DNA of 64,000 nt from contig NZ_JAHSPD010000001.1 of NCBI RefSeq assembly GCF_020141465.1, forward strand, positions 2,028,374 to 2,092,373, written 5' to 3'. Positions 9,339 to 18,196 of the stretch are shown one piece after another. The position numbers and the translations under genes were made by a program. The notes below the pieces were generated by a model, which was not told the origin of the DNA, ran no database searches, and saw only the letters and a list, made by a program, of their open reading frames with translations. This DNA comes from Roseovarius carneus. Its GTDB lineage: Bacteria; Pseudomonadota; Alphaproteobacteria; Rhodobacterales; Rhodobacteraceae. Numbering within the stretch: the first letter of the stretch is position 1; each line of letters opens with the position of its first letter.

Positions 9339-10850
9339 TCAGCCCTTCAGCTTGGCGGCGACAATCTCGTTCACCGCCTTGGGGTTGGCCTTGCCGCCGG
9401 TGGCTTTCATAACCTGACCCACGAACCAGCCCGCAAGCTTCGGGTTTTCCTTGGCCTTCTCAACCTGTGCGGGGTTATCGGCGATGATCTGGTCCACCGC
9501 CGTCTCGATTGCGCCAGTATCGGTGACCTGTTTCATGCCGCGCTCTTCTACGATCTGCGCAGGGTCGCCGCCGGTTTCATAGACGATCTCAAAAAGGTCC
9601 TTTGCGATTTTGCCCGAGATCGCGTCCGAGCTGATCAGATCGACGATCCCACCAAGCTGCGCGGGGCTGACGGGGCTGTCGATAATCTCCGCGCCCTCTT
9701 TTTTCAGGCGGCCAAACAGCTCGTTGATGACCCAATTGGCCACCAGCTTACCGTCGCGCCCCTTCGCGGCTGTTTCGAAATACCCGGCACTTTCCAGATC
9801 GGCGGTGAGCACGGAGGCGTCATAATCAGCGAGGCCGAAGTCGTTGATAAAGCGCGCTTTCTTGGCGTCAGGTAGTTCGGGCAACGTCGCTTTGATACCG
9901 TCCACCCAATCCTGCTCAATCTCCAGCGGGAGAAGATCGGGATCGGGGAAGTAGCGGTAATCATGCGCCTCTTCCTTGGAGCGCATGGAGCGGGTCTCGT
10001 TTTTGTCCGGATCATAAAGCCGGGTCTCTTGGCTCACGCTGCCGCCGCCTTCGATGATGGCGATCTGGCGGCGGGCCTCGACGTCAATCGCGGCCTGAAT
10101 AAAGCGCATGGAGTTCATGTTCTTGATCTCGCAGCGGGTGCCCAGATGCGAGAAATCCTGGGTCTCTTGGTATTTCTCATACTGACCGGGGCGGCAGACT
10201 GACACGTTCACATCCGCGCGCATCGACCCGCTTTGCATGTTGCCATCGCAGGTGCCCAAGTAACGCAGGATCTGGCGCAGTTTCACGACAAAGGCCGCCG
10301 CCTCCTCGGGGCCGCGAATGTCGGGGCGGCTCACGATCTCCATCAGCGCCACGCCGGTGCGGTTGAGGTCCACAAAGCTCATCGCGGGGTCCATGTCGTG
10401 GATGGATTTGCCCGCGTCCTGCTCCATGTGGATGCGCTCGATCCGCACGCGGCGCGCGGTGCCGTCGCCCATCTCCACCAGAACCTCGCCCTCGCCCACG
10501 ATGGGTTCGTAAAGCTGGCTGATCTGGTAGCCCTGGGGCAGGTCAGGGTAGAAGTAATTCTTGCGGTCAAAGGCGGATTTAAGGTTGATCTCGGCGTTAA
10601 GGCCCAGCCCGGTGCGCACGGCTTGCTCCACGCAAAATTCATTGATCACGGGCAGCATGCCGGGCATGGCGGCATCCACGAAGGCGACATTGGCGTTCGG
10701 CTCGGCCCCGAATTTGGTCGAGGCCCCCGAGAAGAGCTTGGACTTGCTGGAGATTTGCGCATGCACCTCCATCCCGATGACGAGTTCCCAGTCATGTTTG
10801 GCCCCGGCGATGACTTTGGGCTTGGGCGTGTCTGCGATATGGTCAAGCAT
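9339..10850 (-). CDS. gatB: Asp-tRNA(Asn)/Glu-tRNA(Gln) amidotransferase subunit B
   Basis: At 503 residues this is the tRNA-binding and kinase subunit of GatCAB, which makes Gln-tRNA(Gln) and/or Asn-tRNA(Asn) by transamidation. Recognisable blocks are '[13 protein letters not shown]' (PET112 N-terminus), '[14 protein letters not shown]', and a C-terminal YqeY-like domain ending '[20 protein letters not shown]'. The start at 10850 gives the usual length; an extension to 10997 is open but not conserved in character. gatA and gatC are not in the window. The thioesterase is coupled downstream. Confidence 0.95.
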   Translation of the reverse strand: MLDHIADTPKPKVIAGAKHDWELVIGMEVHAQISSKSKLFSGASTKFGAEPNANVAFVDAAMPGMLPVINEFCVEQAVRTGLGLNAEINLKSAFDRKNYFYPDLPQGYQISQLYEPIVGEGEVLVEMGDGTARRVRIERIHMEQDAGKSIHDMDPAMSFVDLNRTGVALMEIVSRPDIRGPEEAAAFVVKLRQILRYLGTCDGNMQSGSMRADVNVSVCRPGQYEKYQETQDFSHLGTRCEIKNMNSMRFIQAAIDVEARRQIAIIEGGGSVSQETRLYDPDKNETRSMRSKEEAHDYRYFPDPDLLPLEIEQDWVDGIKATLPELPDAKKARFINDFGLADYDASVLTADLESAGYFETAAKGRDGKLVANWVINELFGRLKKEGAEIIDSPVSPAQLGGIVDLISSDAISGKIAKDLFEIVYETGGDPAQIVEERGMKQVTDTGAIETAVDQIIADNPAQVEKAKENPKLAGWFVGQVMKATGGKANPKAVNEIVAAKLKG

Positions 10851-10923
10851 CGGTGCGCATCCTGTGTGTGGTGGTCCGCGTTTTAGGACAGGGCGCACGG
10901 TGGGGCAAGGGGCAGGCGCGAGA

Positions 10924-12141
10924 TCAAAGCGTGGGCAAGCGATACATACCGGCAGGGGAGAAGGCGATGGCACTTCCGTCCTTGATATCATCCGCAAAAA
11001 GCGCGGCGATGGCCCGCAATGCGGTCTGGCGACCTTCGGTGATCAGCGCGCGGCGCGAGGGGAGGGGAGCCGCCGCACCGGGGCGGCGCAAGGCCTGTGT
11101 CCAGATCAAAGGGTGCAGTTCATGCAGATGCTCTTGCAAGATCCACACCAGAGCCCCGCTCAGCGCCTCGCGGGCGGCGATCTCGGCGCGCGGAGCCCCG
11201 TCGCGTGGGCGCATCGTGATGGCGCAGAACGCGGCCAGCTGATTTGCCGTATGCTGATCCGGCGAGACGCGTAGGATATCGCGCAGCCCGTCAATGAAAA
11301 ACGGGACATCCAGAAAGATCAGCGCCTCGGGGTCCATCGCCACCGCATCGAGATAGACCCAAGAATAGGCCCCAGCCCCCCAGATATCACCGCTGCGGGC
11401 GGCGGTGCGGCGGGCCTCAAGCTCCAACGCCTGAAGCGAGCCGCCACGGGCGGGCACGATGGCTTGGCCAAGGGCGCGCATGTGGCGCGGGCTGGAGGGG
11501 TCAAGGTCGATGAGATCCTCATACGCATCGGCGACGCACCGCCCGTGGCCCGGACGTGCGGCGAGCAGCGCACATTGCGCGGCGGCAAGCGATGGCGCGT
11601 TTTCCGTAAGGCCGCAATAGGGCGCTAAAAGCGCCTCGGCGCGGGTGATGTGCTGGTCAAAATGGGCTTGGCGGCCCGAGAGGTGGTTATCGACATCGCC
11701 GGGGGTGTTTTCCCACGCCCAGGCCAGATCAATATGCGCCAGCGCGATGATCAACGCGATGGGATACTTATCCGGGAATTCCCGGCCAACTGCCTCAAGC
11801 GCATCGATGCCATCGGGGGCCGGGGCCTTGCCATCATAAAGCGTATCCTCGGCCACCGCGACCACGTCCGAACGCGCGCCAAAGGCCAACAGCATGGCCC
11901 CGGATTCGCCGCCCGGTGTTGCAGTGCGGGTGAGGTCGGCGGCGCGCAGTTGCTGGGCCAGCTCTTCCCACATTTCTTGGCGAGCTAGTTTCTGTCCGCG
12001 ATCTTGATGGGCGGCGCGGGCCATTTCCTCATCAGTGATGGGCATGAAAGGCAGGATGATGCGCCGCGCAAGCGTATCAAGATCGGGTGGATGTGCGCTT
12101 TGCGTCTGGGGTTTGCGGGGCCGTGCAAGACGGCTCAGCAT
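10924..12141 (-). CDS. Conserved hypothetical protein, helical-repeat-like
   Basis: I do not recognise a named family. The predicted protein is about 405 residues, rich in Ala and Leu with amphipathic helical stretches. The pattern '[24 protein letters not shown]' recalls TPR-like repeats. No signal peptide or clear membrane segment is present. Start choice is weak: candidates are a GTG at 12195, ATG at 12141 (used here) and ATG at 12045, none with a good ribosome site. It reads as a real gene by its long open frame without overlap from credible genes. Confidence 0.65.
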   Translation of the reverse strand: MLSRLARPRKPQTQSAHPPDLDTLARRIILPFMPITDEEMARAAHQDRGQKLARQEMWEELAQQLRAADLTRTATPGGESGAMLLAFGARSDVVAVAEDTLYDGKAPAPDGIDALEAVGREFPDKYPIALIIALAHIDLAWAWENTPGDVDNHLSGRQAHFDQHITRAEALLAPYCGLTENAPSLAAAQCALLAARPGHGRCVADAYEDLIDLDPSSPRHMRALGQAIVPARGGSLQALELEARRTAARSGDIWGAGAYSWVYLDAVAMDPEALIFLDVPFFIDGLRDILRVSPDQHTANQLAAFCAITMRPRDGAPRAEIAAREALSGALVWILQEHLHELHPLIWTQALRRPGAAAPLPSRRALITEGRQTALRAIAALFADDIKDGSAIAFSPAGMYRLPTL

Positions 12142-12310
12142 ACGGGCGGCGGTGGCGGCGGCAGCAGAGGATCGGGATTGGGGCAAAGGGTACACTCGTG
12201 TTCTATTTTGTATTGGCCCTCTTGATGCGCAGACAATCAGGCTAAAAAATGGCTGACTGGCGGTGAAGGGGTGGAAAAAGCCTTAACATTGACGGCAGGA
12301 TTGCGTTCGG

Positions 12311-13015
12311 ATGCCAAAGAGAGAACAATGCCAATCTATGGTGCGTATTGTCCTTTGTTTTATTGTGGTTGTTTCGTTTTTCCCTTTCGGTGCAGGGGCT
12401 TCTGAGGCGGTTCGCCCTGAGGCGCGGCCCGCCGCGCTTGAGGAGGTGATTCCGCAAATGCGTTGGGATCATCGTCCGCGTGCGCAGGTCTGGACGCGCG
12501 GCGCGCTTCGGGCACTCAGGGCGCATGGTCAGCCGCTGGTCAACATGGTGCCGGGGGATATCGCCGCGTGGTGCCCGGGATATGCCAGTGCGGATGCGCG
12601 CGGGCGTGCGGCCTTTTGGGCCGGGTTTCTCTCGGCCCTGGCGAAACATGAAAGCACGTACAAGGAACAGGCTGTGGGCGGCGGCGGGCGTTGGCACGGG
12701 TTGTTGCAGATCCTGCCTGCCACCGCGCGCGGTTATGGCTGTGCTGCGGGCTCGGGGGAAGCGCTGCGTGATGGCGCGGCCAATGTCAGCTGTGCGGTGC
12801 GGATCATGGCGACGACTGTCCCGCGCGACGGGGTGATCGCCACCAAGGACAGCCGTTGGCGCGGGGCGGCTGCCGATTGGGGCCCGATGCGCAGCGAGGC
12901 CAAGCGCGCGGATATGCAAGGCTGGCTGCGGGGACAGAGCTATTGCGCGCTCTCGACCTCTCTGCGCCCCAAGGCGCGGGCGGCCCGTGTGCCTGCCCCA
13001 GCCGAAGGGCGCTGA
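12311..13015 (+). CDS. Lytic transglycosylase, SLT domain, exported
   Basis: The 234-residue protein has an N-terminal hydrophobic signal (about residues 10-30, ending GAGAS). A transglycosylase fold follows, with the catalytic Glu in 'ALAKHESTYKEQA' and the 'HGLLQILPATARGYGC' motif equivalent to GLMQxMPxTA. It would cleave the MurNAc-GlcNAc bond of peptidoglycan in the periplasm. The start could also be ATG 12338, which shortens the n-region. Paired Cys residues suggest a disulfide. The C-terminal tail is Arg/Pro-rich. Confidence 0.82.
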   Translation: MPKREQCQSMVRIVLCFIVVVSFFPFGAGASEAVRPEARPAALEEVIPQMRWDHRPRAQVWTRGALRALRAHGQPLVNMVPGDIAAWCPGYASADARGRAAFWAGFLSALAKHESTYKEQAVGGGGRWHGLLQILPATARGYGCAAGSGEALRDGAANVSCAVRIMATTVPRDGVIATKDSRWRGAAADWGPMRSEAKRADMQGWLRGQSYCALSTSLRPKARAARVPAPAEGR

Positions 13016-13032
13016 GCCTAGCCGAAGGGCGC
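13001..13032. repeat. Two-copy tandem repeat at a gene end
   Basis: GCCGAAGGGCGC occurs at 13001-13012 and again at 13021-13032, a 20-bp period spanning the transglycosylase stop. It looks like a small slippage duplication. Confidence 0.6.
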
Positions 13033-13037
13033 GGAAC

Positions 13038-15587
13038 TTAGCCCTTGATGCGGGTCACCATCTCGGAGGTGTCGCGGCTCAGACCCGGCACGGCGAGGAT
13101 ACGGTCCAGTTCCGCAGTGATCAGGCCTTGGCGGGTGGTATCATAGCGCCGCCACGTCTCAAACGCCGAACACATGCGCGCGGTGGTTTGAGGGTTCAGG
13201 GGATCGAGCTTGATCAGCCAGTCGGCAAGAAGCGTGTATCCCGCCCCATCGGCCCGGTGAAACCCGGCCGGAGACATGGCCAGCGCGCCCAGTGTCGCGC
13301 GGAAACGGTTGGGGTTTTTCATCGTGAAATCAGCATGCTGAGTGAGGGACTTGGCCACGGCAACGGCCTGCACCGGGTCTGCATTGATCACTTGCAGCGA
13401 AAACCACTTGTCGATGACAAGCCTGTCTGACTGCCATTGCGCGTAGAAGGCCGCTTGCGCCGCCTCGCCTTTGCCCGCCTGCAAAAGGCACGAAAGGGCT
13501 GCCAATTGCTGCGTCATGTTATCCGCACCGTCATATTGCCGTTGCGCCTGCGCGCCACCATCAAGTCGCGTGATCATCCCAAGCGCCGTGTTGGCCAACG
13601 CCCGCGCACCCGATTGGGTGGCATCGGGGCGGTAGGGCTCCGTCACCTGATGCTGGGCGTAAAGCCGCGTGGCTGTGTCCTGCATCGCCTGCGCGCGGGC
13701 CTGCCGGAGGGTCTCCAGCGCGTCCCAGATCGCTTGTGGGTCGGGTGTGGTGCCGCGGTCATGAAGCGCTTGGGCCAGATCATCCTGACTGGGCAGGCCA
13801 AGAGCCAGCGCACGGAATGCCGGATCAAGTGCCTCGTCACGCGCCACGGTCTGCACCGCGTCCAGATAGCTCTGATCTGGGGTTGCTCCTTCGAGGATCA
13901 TCGCCAAAAGGCCGCCAAGGGCCAAAGCGCGACCCGCCTCCCATTTGTTGAACGGGTCTGTGTCATGCGCCATGAGAAAGGCCCGCTCGGCATCATCCGT
14001 GTCGCGCTCAAGGATCACGGGGGCGGAGAAACCGCGCAGGATCGAGGGCACGGGTTTTGCCGCAAGATCGTCCCAGACAAAGCTTTGCCGCGTCTCGGTC
14101 ATTTCCAGCACGCGGGTCGGCTCGATCTCATCGCCAGTCGCGCTCAGAAGGCCCACTTTGATTGGGATCACGCGGGGCGGCTTGTCGGGTTGGCCGGGCG
14201 TGCGGGGCGTCTCTTGCTCAAAATGCAGGGTGAAGCGGCCATCGGCATAGTCCTCGGTCACCTTGAGGCGGGGCGTGCCCGCATCCTCATACCAGCGTTT
14301 GAACTGGGTCAGATCGCGGCCCGTCACATCCTCAAAGACCTGTAGCCAATCCTCGATCGTGGCCGCATCGCCGTCGTGACGCTCAAAATAGAGCGCGAGG
14401 GCCTTGGCATAGGCGGTATCGCCGACCAGCGTCTTGAGCATCCCGATAAGTTCCGCGCCCTTTTCATAGATGGTCGCGGTGTAGAAATTGTTGATCTCCA
14501 CAAAGCTCGCGGGCCGCACGGGATGGGCCAAGGGGCCGTTATCCTCGCGGAATTGCCGCGCGCGCAGGGCGATCACATCCTCGATCCGTTTCACCGGCGC
14601 GCTGCGCATGTCGGAGGTGAACTCTGCGTCGCGAAATACCGTCAGCCCCTCCTTGAGGCAAAGCTGAAACCAGTCGCGGCAGGTGATGCGGTTGCCGGTC
14701 CAGTTGTGGAAATACTCATGTGCGATGATCGCCTCAATCCGCTCAAAATTGGTGTCGGTGGAGGTCTCGGGGGAGGCCAGAACGCAGGACGAGTTGAAGA
14801 TGTTCAGCCCTTTGTTTTCCATAGCACCCATGTTGAAATCATCGACGGCCACGATGTTGAACAGGTCGAGATCATATTCGCGGCCATAAACCTGCTCGTC
14901 CCAGCGCATCGAATCAATGAGGGCCTGCATCCCGAAGGCGCATTTGCCCTCATCGCCGGGGCGCACCCAGATGTTCAGCTCCACCTCGCGACCCGACATG
15001 GTGGTGAATTGGCCCGGATGGTTCACTAGATCACCCGCCACCAATGCGAACAAATATGCCGGTTTGGGCCATGGGTCGTGCCACTCGGCAAAGCCCTCGC
15101 CCGATGCCGTGGGATTGCCGTTCGAGAGCATAATGGGCGCGTCACCCTCAACGCGCACGGTGAAGATGCTCATCACATCGGGGCGGTCGGGATAATAGGT
15201 GATCTTCCGAAACCCTTCGGCCTCGCATTGGGTGCAATACATTCCGTTCGACATATAGAGCCCTTCGAGGGCTGTATTTTGTGCCGGCGCGATTTCGACC
15301 TCGGCCTCCCATGTGAATGGTTGGTCCGGCACCGCGCAGGTCAGGCCCATATCGGTGAGGGTGGGGGACATCTCGGCCCCATCCAGCTTTGCCCAGATCA
15401 GCTTGAGCCCCTCGCCATGCAGCTCAAACGCGGCACCCGTCGTGGCCGGATTGGGCACAAAGCGGATGCGGCTGATCACGCGTGTGGCCTCAGGGTCCAG
15501 CCGGAAGGTCAGGTGGACCTCCTCGACAAGATGCGAGGGGGGGTTGTAGTCGGCCAGATGGATGGCGCGGGGGCTTGCGTCTTTCAT
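13038..15587 (-). CDS. pepN: Aminopeptidase N (M1 family)
   Basis: The protein has 849 residues, the usual length for proteobacterial PepN. The exopeptidase motif GAMEN is at about residues 254-258, and the zinc site HEYFH is at 290-294 with the third ligand Glu at about 313 (LKEGLTVF). It is a broad-specificity cytoplasmic aminopeptidase. The start at 15587 (MKDASPRA) has AAGG upstream; the 56-codon extension in frame is not PepN-like. Its promoter region faces the small membrane protein gene on the other strand. Confidence 0.95.
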   Translation of the reverse strand: MKDASPRAIHLADYNPPSHLVEEVHLTFRLDPEATRVISRIRFVPNPATTGAAFELHGEGLKLIWAKLDGAEMSPTLTDMGLTCAVPDQPFTWEAEVEIAPAQNTALEGLYMSNGMYCTQCEAEGFRKITYYPDRPDVMSIFTVRVEGDAPIMLSNGNPTASGEGFAEWHDPWPKPAYLFALVAGDLVNHPGQFTTMSGREVELNIWVRPGDEGKCAFGMQALIDSMRWDEQVYGREYDLDLFNIVAVDDFNMGAMENKGLNIFNSSCVLASPETSTDTNFERIEAIIAHEYFHNWTGNRITCRDWFQLCLKEGLTVFRDAEFTSDMRSAPVKRIEDVIALRARQFREDNGPLAHPVRPASFVEINNFYTATIYEKGAELIGMLKTLVGDTAYAKALALYFERHDGDAATIEDWLQVFEDVTGRDLTQFKRWYEDAGTPRLKVTEDYADGRFTLHFEQETPRTPGQPDKPPRVIPIKVGLLSATGDEIEPTRVLEMTETRQSFVWDDLAAKPVPSILRGFSAPVILERDTDDAERAFLMAHDTDPFNKWEAGRALALGGLLAMILEGATPDQSYLDAVQTVARDEALDPAFRALALGLPSQDDLAQALHDRGTTPDPQAIWDALETLRQARAQAMQDTATRLYAQHQVTEPYRPDATQSGARALANTALGMITRLDGGAQAQRQYDGADNMTQQLAALSCLLQAGKGEAAQAAFYAQWQSDRLVIDKWFSLQVINADPVQAVAVAKSLTQHADFTMKNPNRFRATLGALAMSPAGFHRADGAGYTLLADWLIKLDPLNPQTTARMCSAFETWRRYDTTRQGLITAELDRILAVPGLSRDTSEMVTRIKG

Positions 15588-15700
15588 GGGGGGCGGCCTT
15601 TTCTTGGGTAATTGGGGAACCTGATCCGTTTGGCAAAGGTTAGTGCCGTGACATGGGGCCTTCAATGGGCCTGAACAGGAATACCGGAAAGGGGATAGAT

Positions 15701-15889
15701 TTGTCCGTACCTGACACAAATATCGAAAAACAGGAAAACCGTCACAAAGGCCCATTATCCGGCATGGCGCTGGCCGCTATCATCGCGGCTTTGGGCTTTG
15801 TCGGCGTGCTGGCATGGGCCGGGATGGAGCCGCGCGAAGGGCTGGACGTGGACGCAGCTGCGCCTGCGGTGGGTATCGCGGCTGAGTAG
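15701..15889 (+). CDS. Small single-pass membrane protein, probable TTG start
   Basis: The frame encodes a hydrophilic N-terminus, one hydrophobic helix (ALAAIIAALGFVGVLAW) and a short acidic tail. I prefer the TTG at 15701, giving 62 residues, because GGAAAGGGGA lies 6-15 bp upstream. ATGs at 15653 and 15665 lack a convincing ribosome site and would give 78 or 74 residues. No family is recognised. It lies 38 bp upstream of the photolyase gene in the same direction. Confidence 0.5.
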   Translation: MSVPDTNIEKQENRHKGPLSGMALAAIIAALGFVGVLAWAGMEPREGLDVDAAAPAVGIAAE

Positions 15890-15927
15890 GACTTTCTCTT
15901 GCGCGGACCCGTGCTAGAACCTTGATC

Positions 15928-17430
15928 ATGAAACCTCGTGTGATCTGTTGGTTCAAGCGCGATCTGCGCGTGCAGGACCACCCCGCGCTCGCCCTTGCGG
16001 CGGCGCTGGGGGAGGTCTTGCCGCTCTATATCATTGAGCCCGAGATGTGGCGGCAGAGCGATGCCTCTGGCCGCCACTATGCGTTTGTTGGTGAATGTCT
16101 GGCGACGCTCAGGCGGGATTTGGCGGTCCTTGGCCTGCCCTTGGTGGTGCGGGTGGGCGAGGCCCGCACCGTGCTGGAAGAGTTGCGTGCGTCCCAGGGT
16201 ATCACCCATCTGGTGAGCCATGAGGAGACCGGCAACGCGTGGAGCTTTACGCGCGATATTGCGGTCGGCAAATGGGCGCAGGCGCGCGGTGTGGAGTGGC
16301 GCGAGGTGCCGCAGCGGGGTGTAACGCGCCGGATGCGCGGGCGCGACCGTTGGAAGGCAGGGCGTGATCAGTTCGTACGCATGGCGCAGGTGGCGCCACC
16401 ACAGGGGGCCACCGCCATTGACGCGCGCAGTGCCGCAGTGCCCGTGCCTGCGCTGCTGGGGTTGAACGATTGCTGTCCGGGGCGTCAGAAAGGCGGGCGC
16501 GACCGGGCGGAGCGCGCTTTGGCGAGCTTCCTGCACACACGCGGGCGGAGCTATGTGCGCGCCATGTCCACGCCGCTGGAGGGGGCCTATGCGTGTAGCC
16601 GGATCAGCCCGCATCTGGCCTTTGGCAGCCTCAGCATCCGCGAGGCGGTGCAGGCCGTCGATGCCGCCCGCACGCAGGGCGCGGCGCATGGGTTTGCCGG
16701 GCCTTACCGGAGCTTTTCCGCGCGGCTGGCGTGGCGCGATCACTTCACCCAAAAGCTGGAGGATGAGCCACCGTTGGAATGGCGCGCGATGCATCCCGAC
16801 TATGATGATCTGCGCCCACGCCCCTGTGACCCAGTTATGCTTGAGGCATGGGCGCTGGGCCGGACAGGTGTTCCCTTTGTCGATGCCTGCATGCGGTCGC
16901 TGCGCGCAACTGGCTGGCTTAATTTTCGGATGCGCTCCATGGTGATGGCAGTGGCGAGCTATCACCTCTGGCTGGATTGGCGCGAGACGGGCGCTGTGCT
17001 GGCGCGGTATTTTACGGATTACGAGCCGGGCATCCATTGGCCGCAGGTGCAGATGCAATCGGGGACCACGGGCATGAACACGCTGAGGATTTACAATCCG
17101 ATGAAACAGGGGACAGATCAGGATCCCGAGGGGATTTTTACCCGCCGCTGGGTGCCGGAGCTGCGCGATGTCCCGCTCCAGCATTTGCAAAGCCCGTGGC
17201 TCTATAAGGGCGGCCCGGTGGGGCGCAGCTACCCTACGCCAATCGTCGATGTTGCCGAGGCCGCGCGAGTGGCGCGCGACCGGATGTGGGGCTTGCGCCG
17301 CCAGACCGACCCTCAGGAGCGCACCAAGGCCATCGTGCACAAACACGCCTCGCGCGCGCGGCCCCGGAGCGGTGGACGGCGCAAGGCGCAGATGCCTGGC
17401 GACAGCCGCCAGATGAGTTTTGATCTGTGA
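15928..17430 (+). CDS. Deoxyribodipyrimidine photolyase / cryptochrome family protein
   Basis: At 500 residues, it has an N-terminal antenna-type Rossmann domain starting 'VICWFKRDLRVQDHPAL', the family entry motif. The C-terminal helical FAD domain contains 'PFVDACMRSLRATGWLNFRMRSMV' and 'WPQVQMQSGTTGMNTLRIYNP', both characteristic FAD-binding blocks. It either repairs UV pyrimidine dimers with blue light or acts as a photoreceptor; sequence reading alone does not decide. The ATG at 15928 is preferred to an in-frame TTG 6 bp upstream. A DUF2256 gene follows after 12 bp, a frequent partner of this subfamily. Confidence 0.88.
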   Translation: MKPRVICWFKRDLRVQDHPALALAAALGEVLPLYIIEPEMWRQSDASGRHYAFVGECLATLRRDLAVLGLPLVVRVGEARTVLEELRASQGITHLVSHEETGNAWSFTRDIAVGKWAQARGVEWREVPQRGVTRRMRGRDRWKAGRDQFVRMAQVAPPQGATAIDARSAAVPVPALLGLNDCCPGRQKGGRDRAERALASFLHTRGRSYVRAMSTPLEGAYACSRISPHLAFGSLSIREAVQAVDAARTQGAAHGFAGPYRSFSARLAWRDHFTQKLEDEPPLEWRAMHPDYDDLRPRPCDPVMLEAWALGRTGVPFVDACMRSLRATGWLNFRMRSMVMAVASYHLWLDWRETGAVLARYFTDYEPGIHWPQVQMQSGTTGMNTLRIYNPMKQGTDQDPEGIFTRRWVPELRDVPLQHLQSPWLYKGGPVGRSYPTPIVDVAEAARVARDRMWGLRRQTDPQERTKAIVHKHASRARPRSGGRRKAQMPGDSRQMSFDL

Positions 17431-17442
17431 GAGTAGGGGGGT

Positions 17443-17589
17443 ATGCCCAAGGCGCGCCGTAAATCTGACCTGCCCACCAAGACCTGTGCCACATGCGGGC
17501 TGCCGTTCACATGGCGCAAGAAATGGGCCAAGGTTTGGGACGAGGTGCGCTATTGTTCGGAGCGGTGTCGCAGGGCGCGCAAAGTTTGA
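17443..17589 (+). CDS. DUF2256 small zinc-binding protein
   Basis: This 48-residue Arg/Lys-rich protein has two Cys pairs, CATC near residues 15-18 and CSERC near 38-42, consistent with one zinc site. The WRKKWAKVW block between them is typical of DUF2256. An AGGGGGG-like ribosome site precedes the ATG. DUF2256 genes are commonly found beside or fused to cryptochrome/photolyase genes, which fits here. The role is unknown; an accessory in flavoprotein function or nucleic-acid binding is only a guess. Confidence 0.85.
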   Translation: MPKARRKSDLPTKTCATCGLPFTWRKKWAKVWDEVRYCSERCRRARKV

Positions 17590-17620
17590 GCCAGAGAGCG
17601 CCAAAACGCTTCGGGCAAGA

Positions 17621-17652
17621 AAAAGCCCCGCGCGGCAGAGGGCCGGCAGGGC
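17621..17652 (-). terminator. Rho-independent terminator of the bactofilin operon
   Basis: On the minus strand, GCCCTGCCGGCC and GCCGCGCGGGGC form an imperfect GC-rich stem, followed immediately by TTTTTCTT. It lies 25 bp past the bactofilin stop. Confidence 0.6.
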
Positions 17653-17677
17653 GATTTCTAACTCTTGTTGCCGAAGC

Positions 17678-18196
17678 TTAGGTATCGGCTTTCGGCAGGG
17701 GCTGTGCCGCAGCGGCAGTGGCTGCTTTCGACTTCGCGTTGAGCGGGTCGTCCTGACGCTGCACGGAGCCTTCGAAATGCGCACCGGATTCGATCGCGAT
17801 GGTCTTGTGGATGATGTCGCCCTCAACGCGTGCGGTCGAGGTGAGGCGGACCTTGAGGCCCCGCACACGGCCCACGATGCGGCCATTGATCACCACATCA
17901 TCGGCGATCACTTCGCCTTTTATCGTTGCTGTCTCACCGATGGTGAGCAGGTGGGCGCGGATGTCGCCTTCCACGGTACCCTCGACCTGAATGTCGCCGG
18001 TGGTTTTCATATTCCCCGTGATGTGCAGATCCGAGGACAGCATAGATGCGGGCGGCTTTGCCTTTGGGGCTGCTGCCTTGAAATCGCTCCCGGCGGGCGC
18101 AGGTGATTTGGGCGCATCAAGGGGATTGTCGAATCCCATTGGTTTTGCCGCATCTGTGCGGGGGCTCGGGTCGTTGATTTTGCTTTTAGAAAACAT
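17678..18196 (-). CDS. Bactofilin (polymer-forming cytoskeletal protein)
   Basis: The protein has 172 residues with a disordered Pro/Ala/Lys-rich N-terminus (about 1-50). The central bactofilin domain (DUF583) has a repeating beta-helix pattern: 'ITGNMKTTGDIQVEGTVEGDI', then 'IKGEVIADDVVINGRIVGRV', then 'VEGDIIHKTIAIESGAHFEG'. The C-terminal tail is again low-complexity. Bactofilins polymerise without nucleotide and organise cell-wall enzymes. The start overlaps the M23 peptidase stop by 11 bp, a conserved pairing in which the peptidase and bactofilin act together on wall shape. Confidence 0.92.
   Translation of the reverse strand: MFSKSKINDPSPRTDAAKPMGFDNPLDAPKSPAPAGSDFKAAAPKAKPPASMLSSDLHITGNMKTTGDIQVEGTVEGDIRAHLLTIGETATIKGEVIADDVVINGRIVGRVRGLKVRLTSTARVEGDIIHKTIAIESGAHFEGSVQRQDDPLNAKSKAATAAAAQPLPKADT

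Noticed and set aside
12200..12214. Near LexA box GTTC-N7-TATT between the hypothetical gene and the transglycosylase
   Set aside because: The second half-site fails the GTTC consensus, so it is not a supported SOS site.
15742..17886. 714-codon minus-strand frame antisense to the photolyase gene
   Set aside because: It is the shadow of a GC-rich gene; the protein is Arg/His/Pro-rich with no recognisable motif, while the plus strand encodes a clear photolyase.
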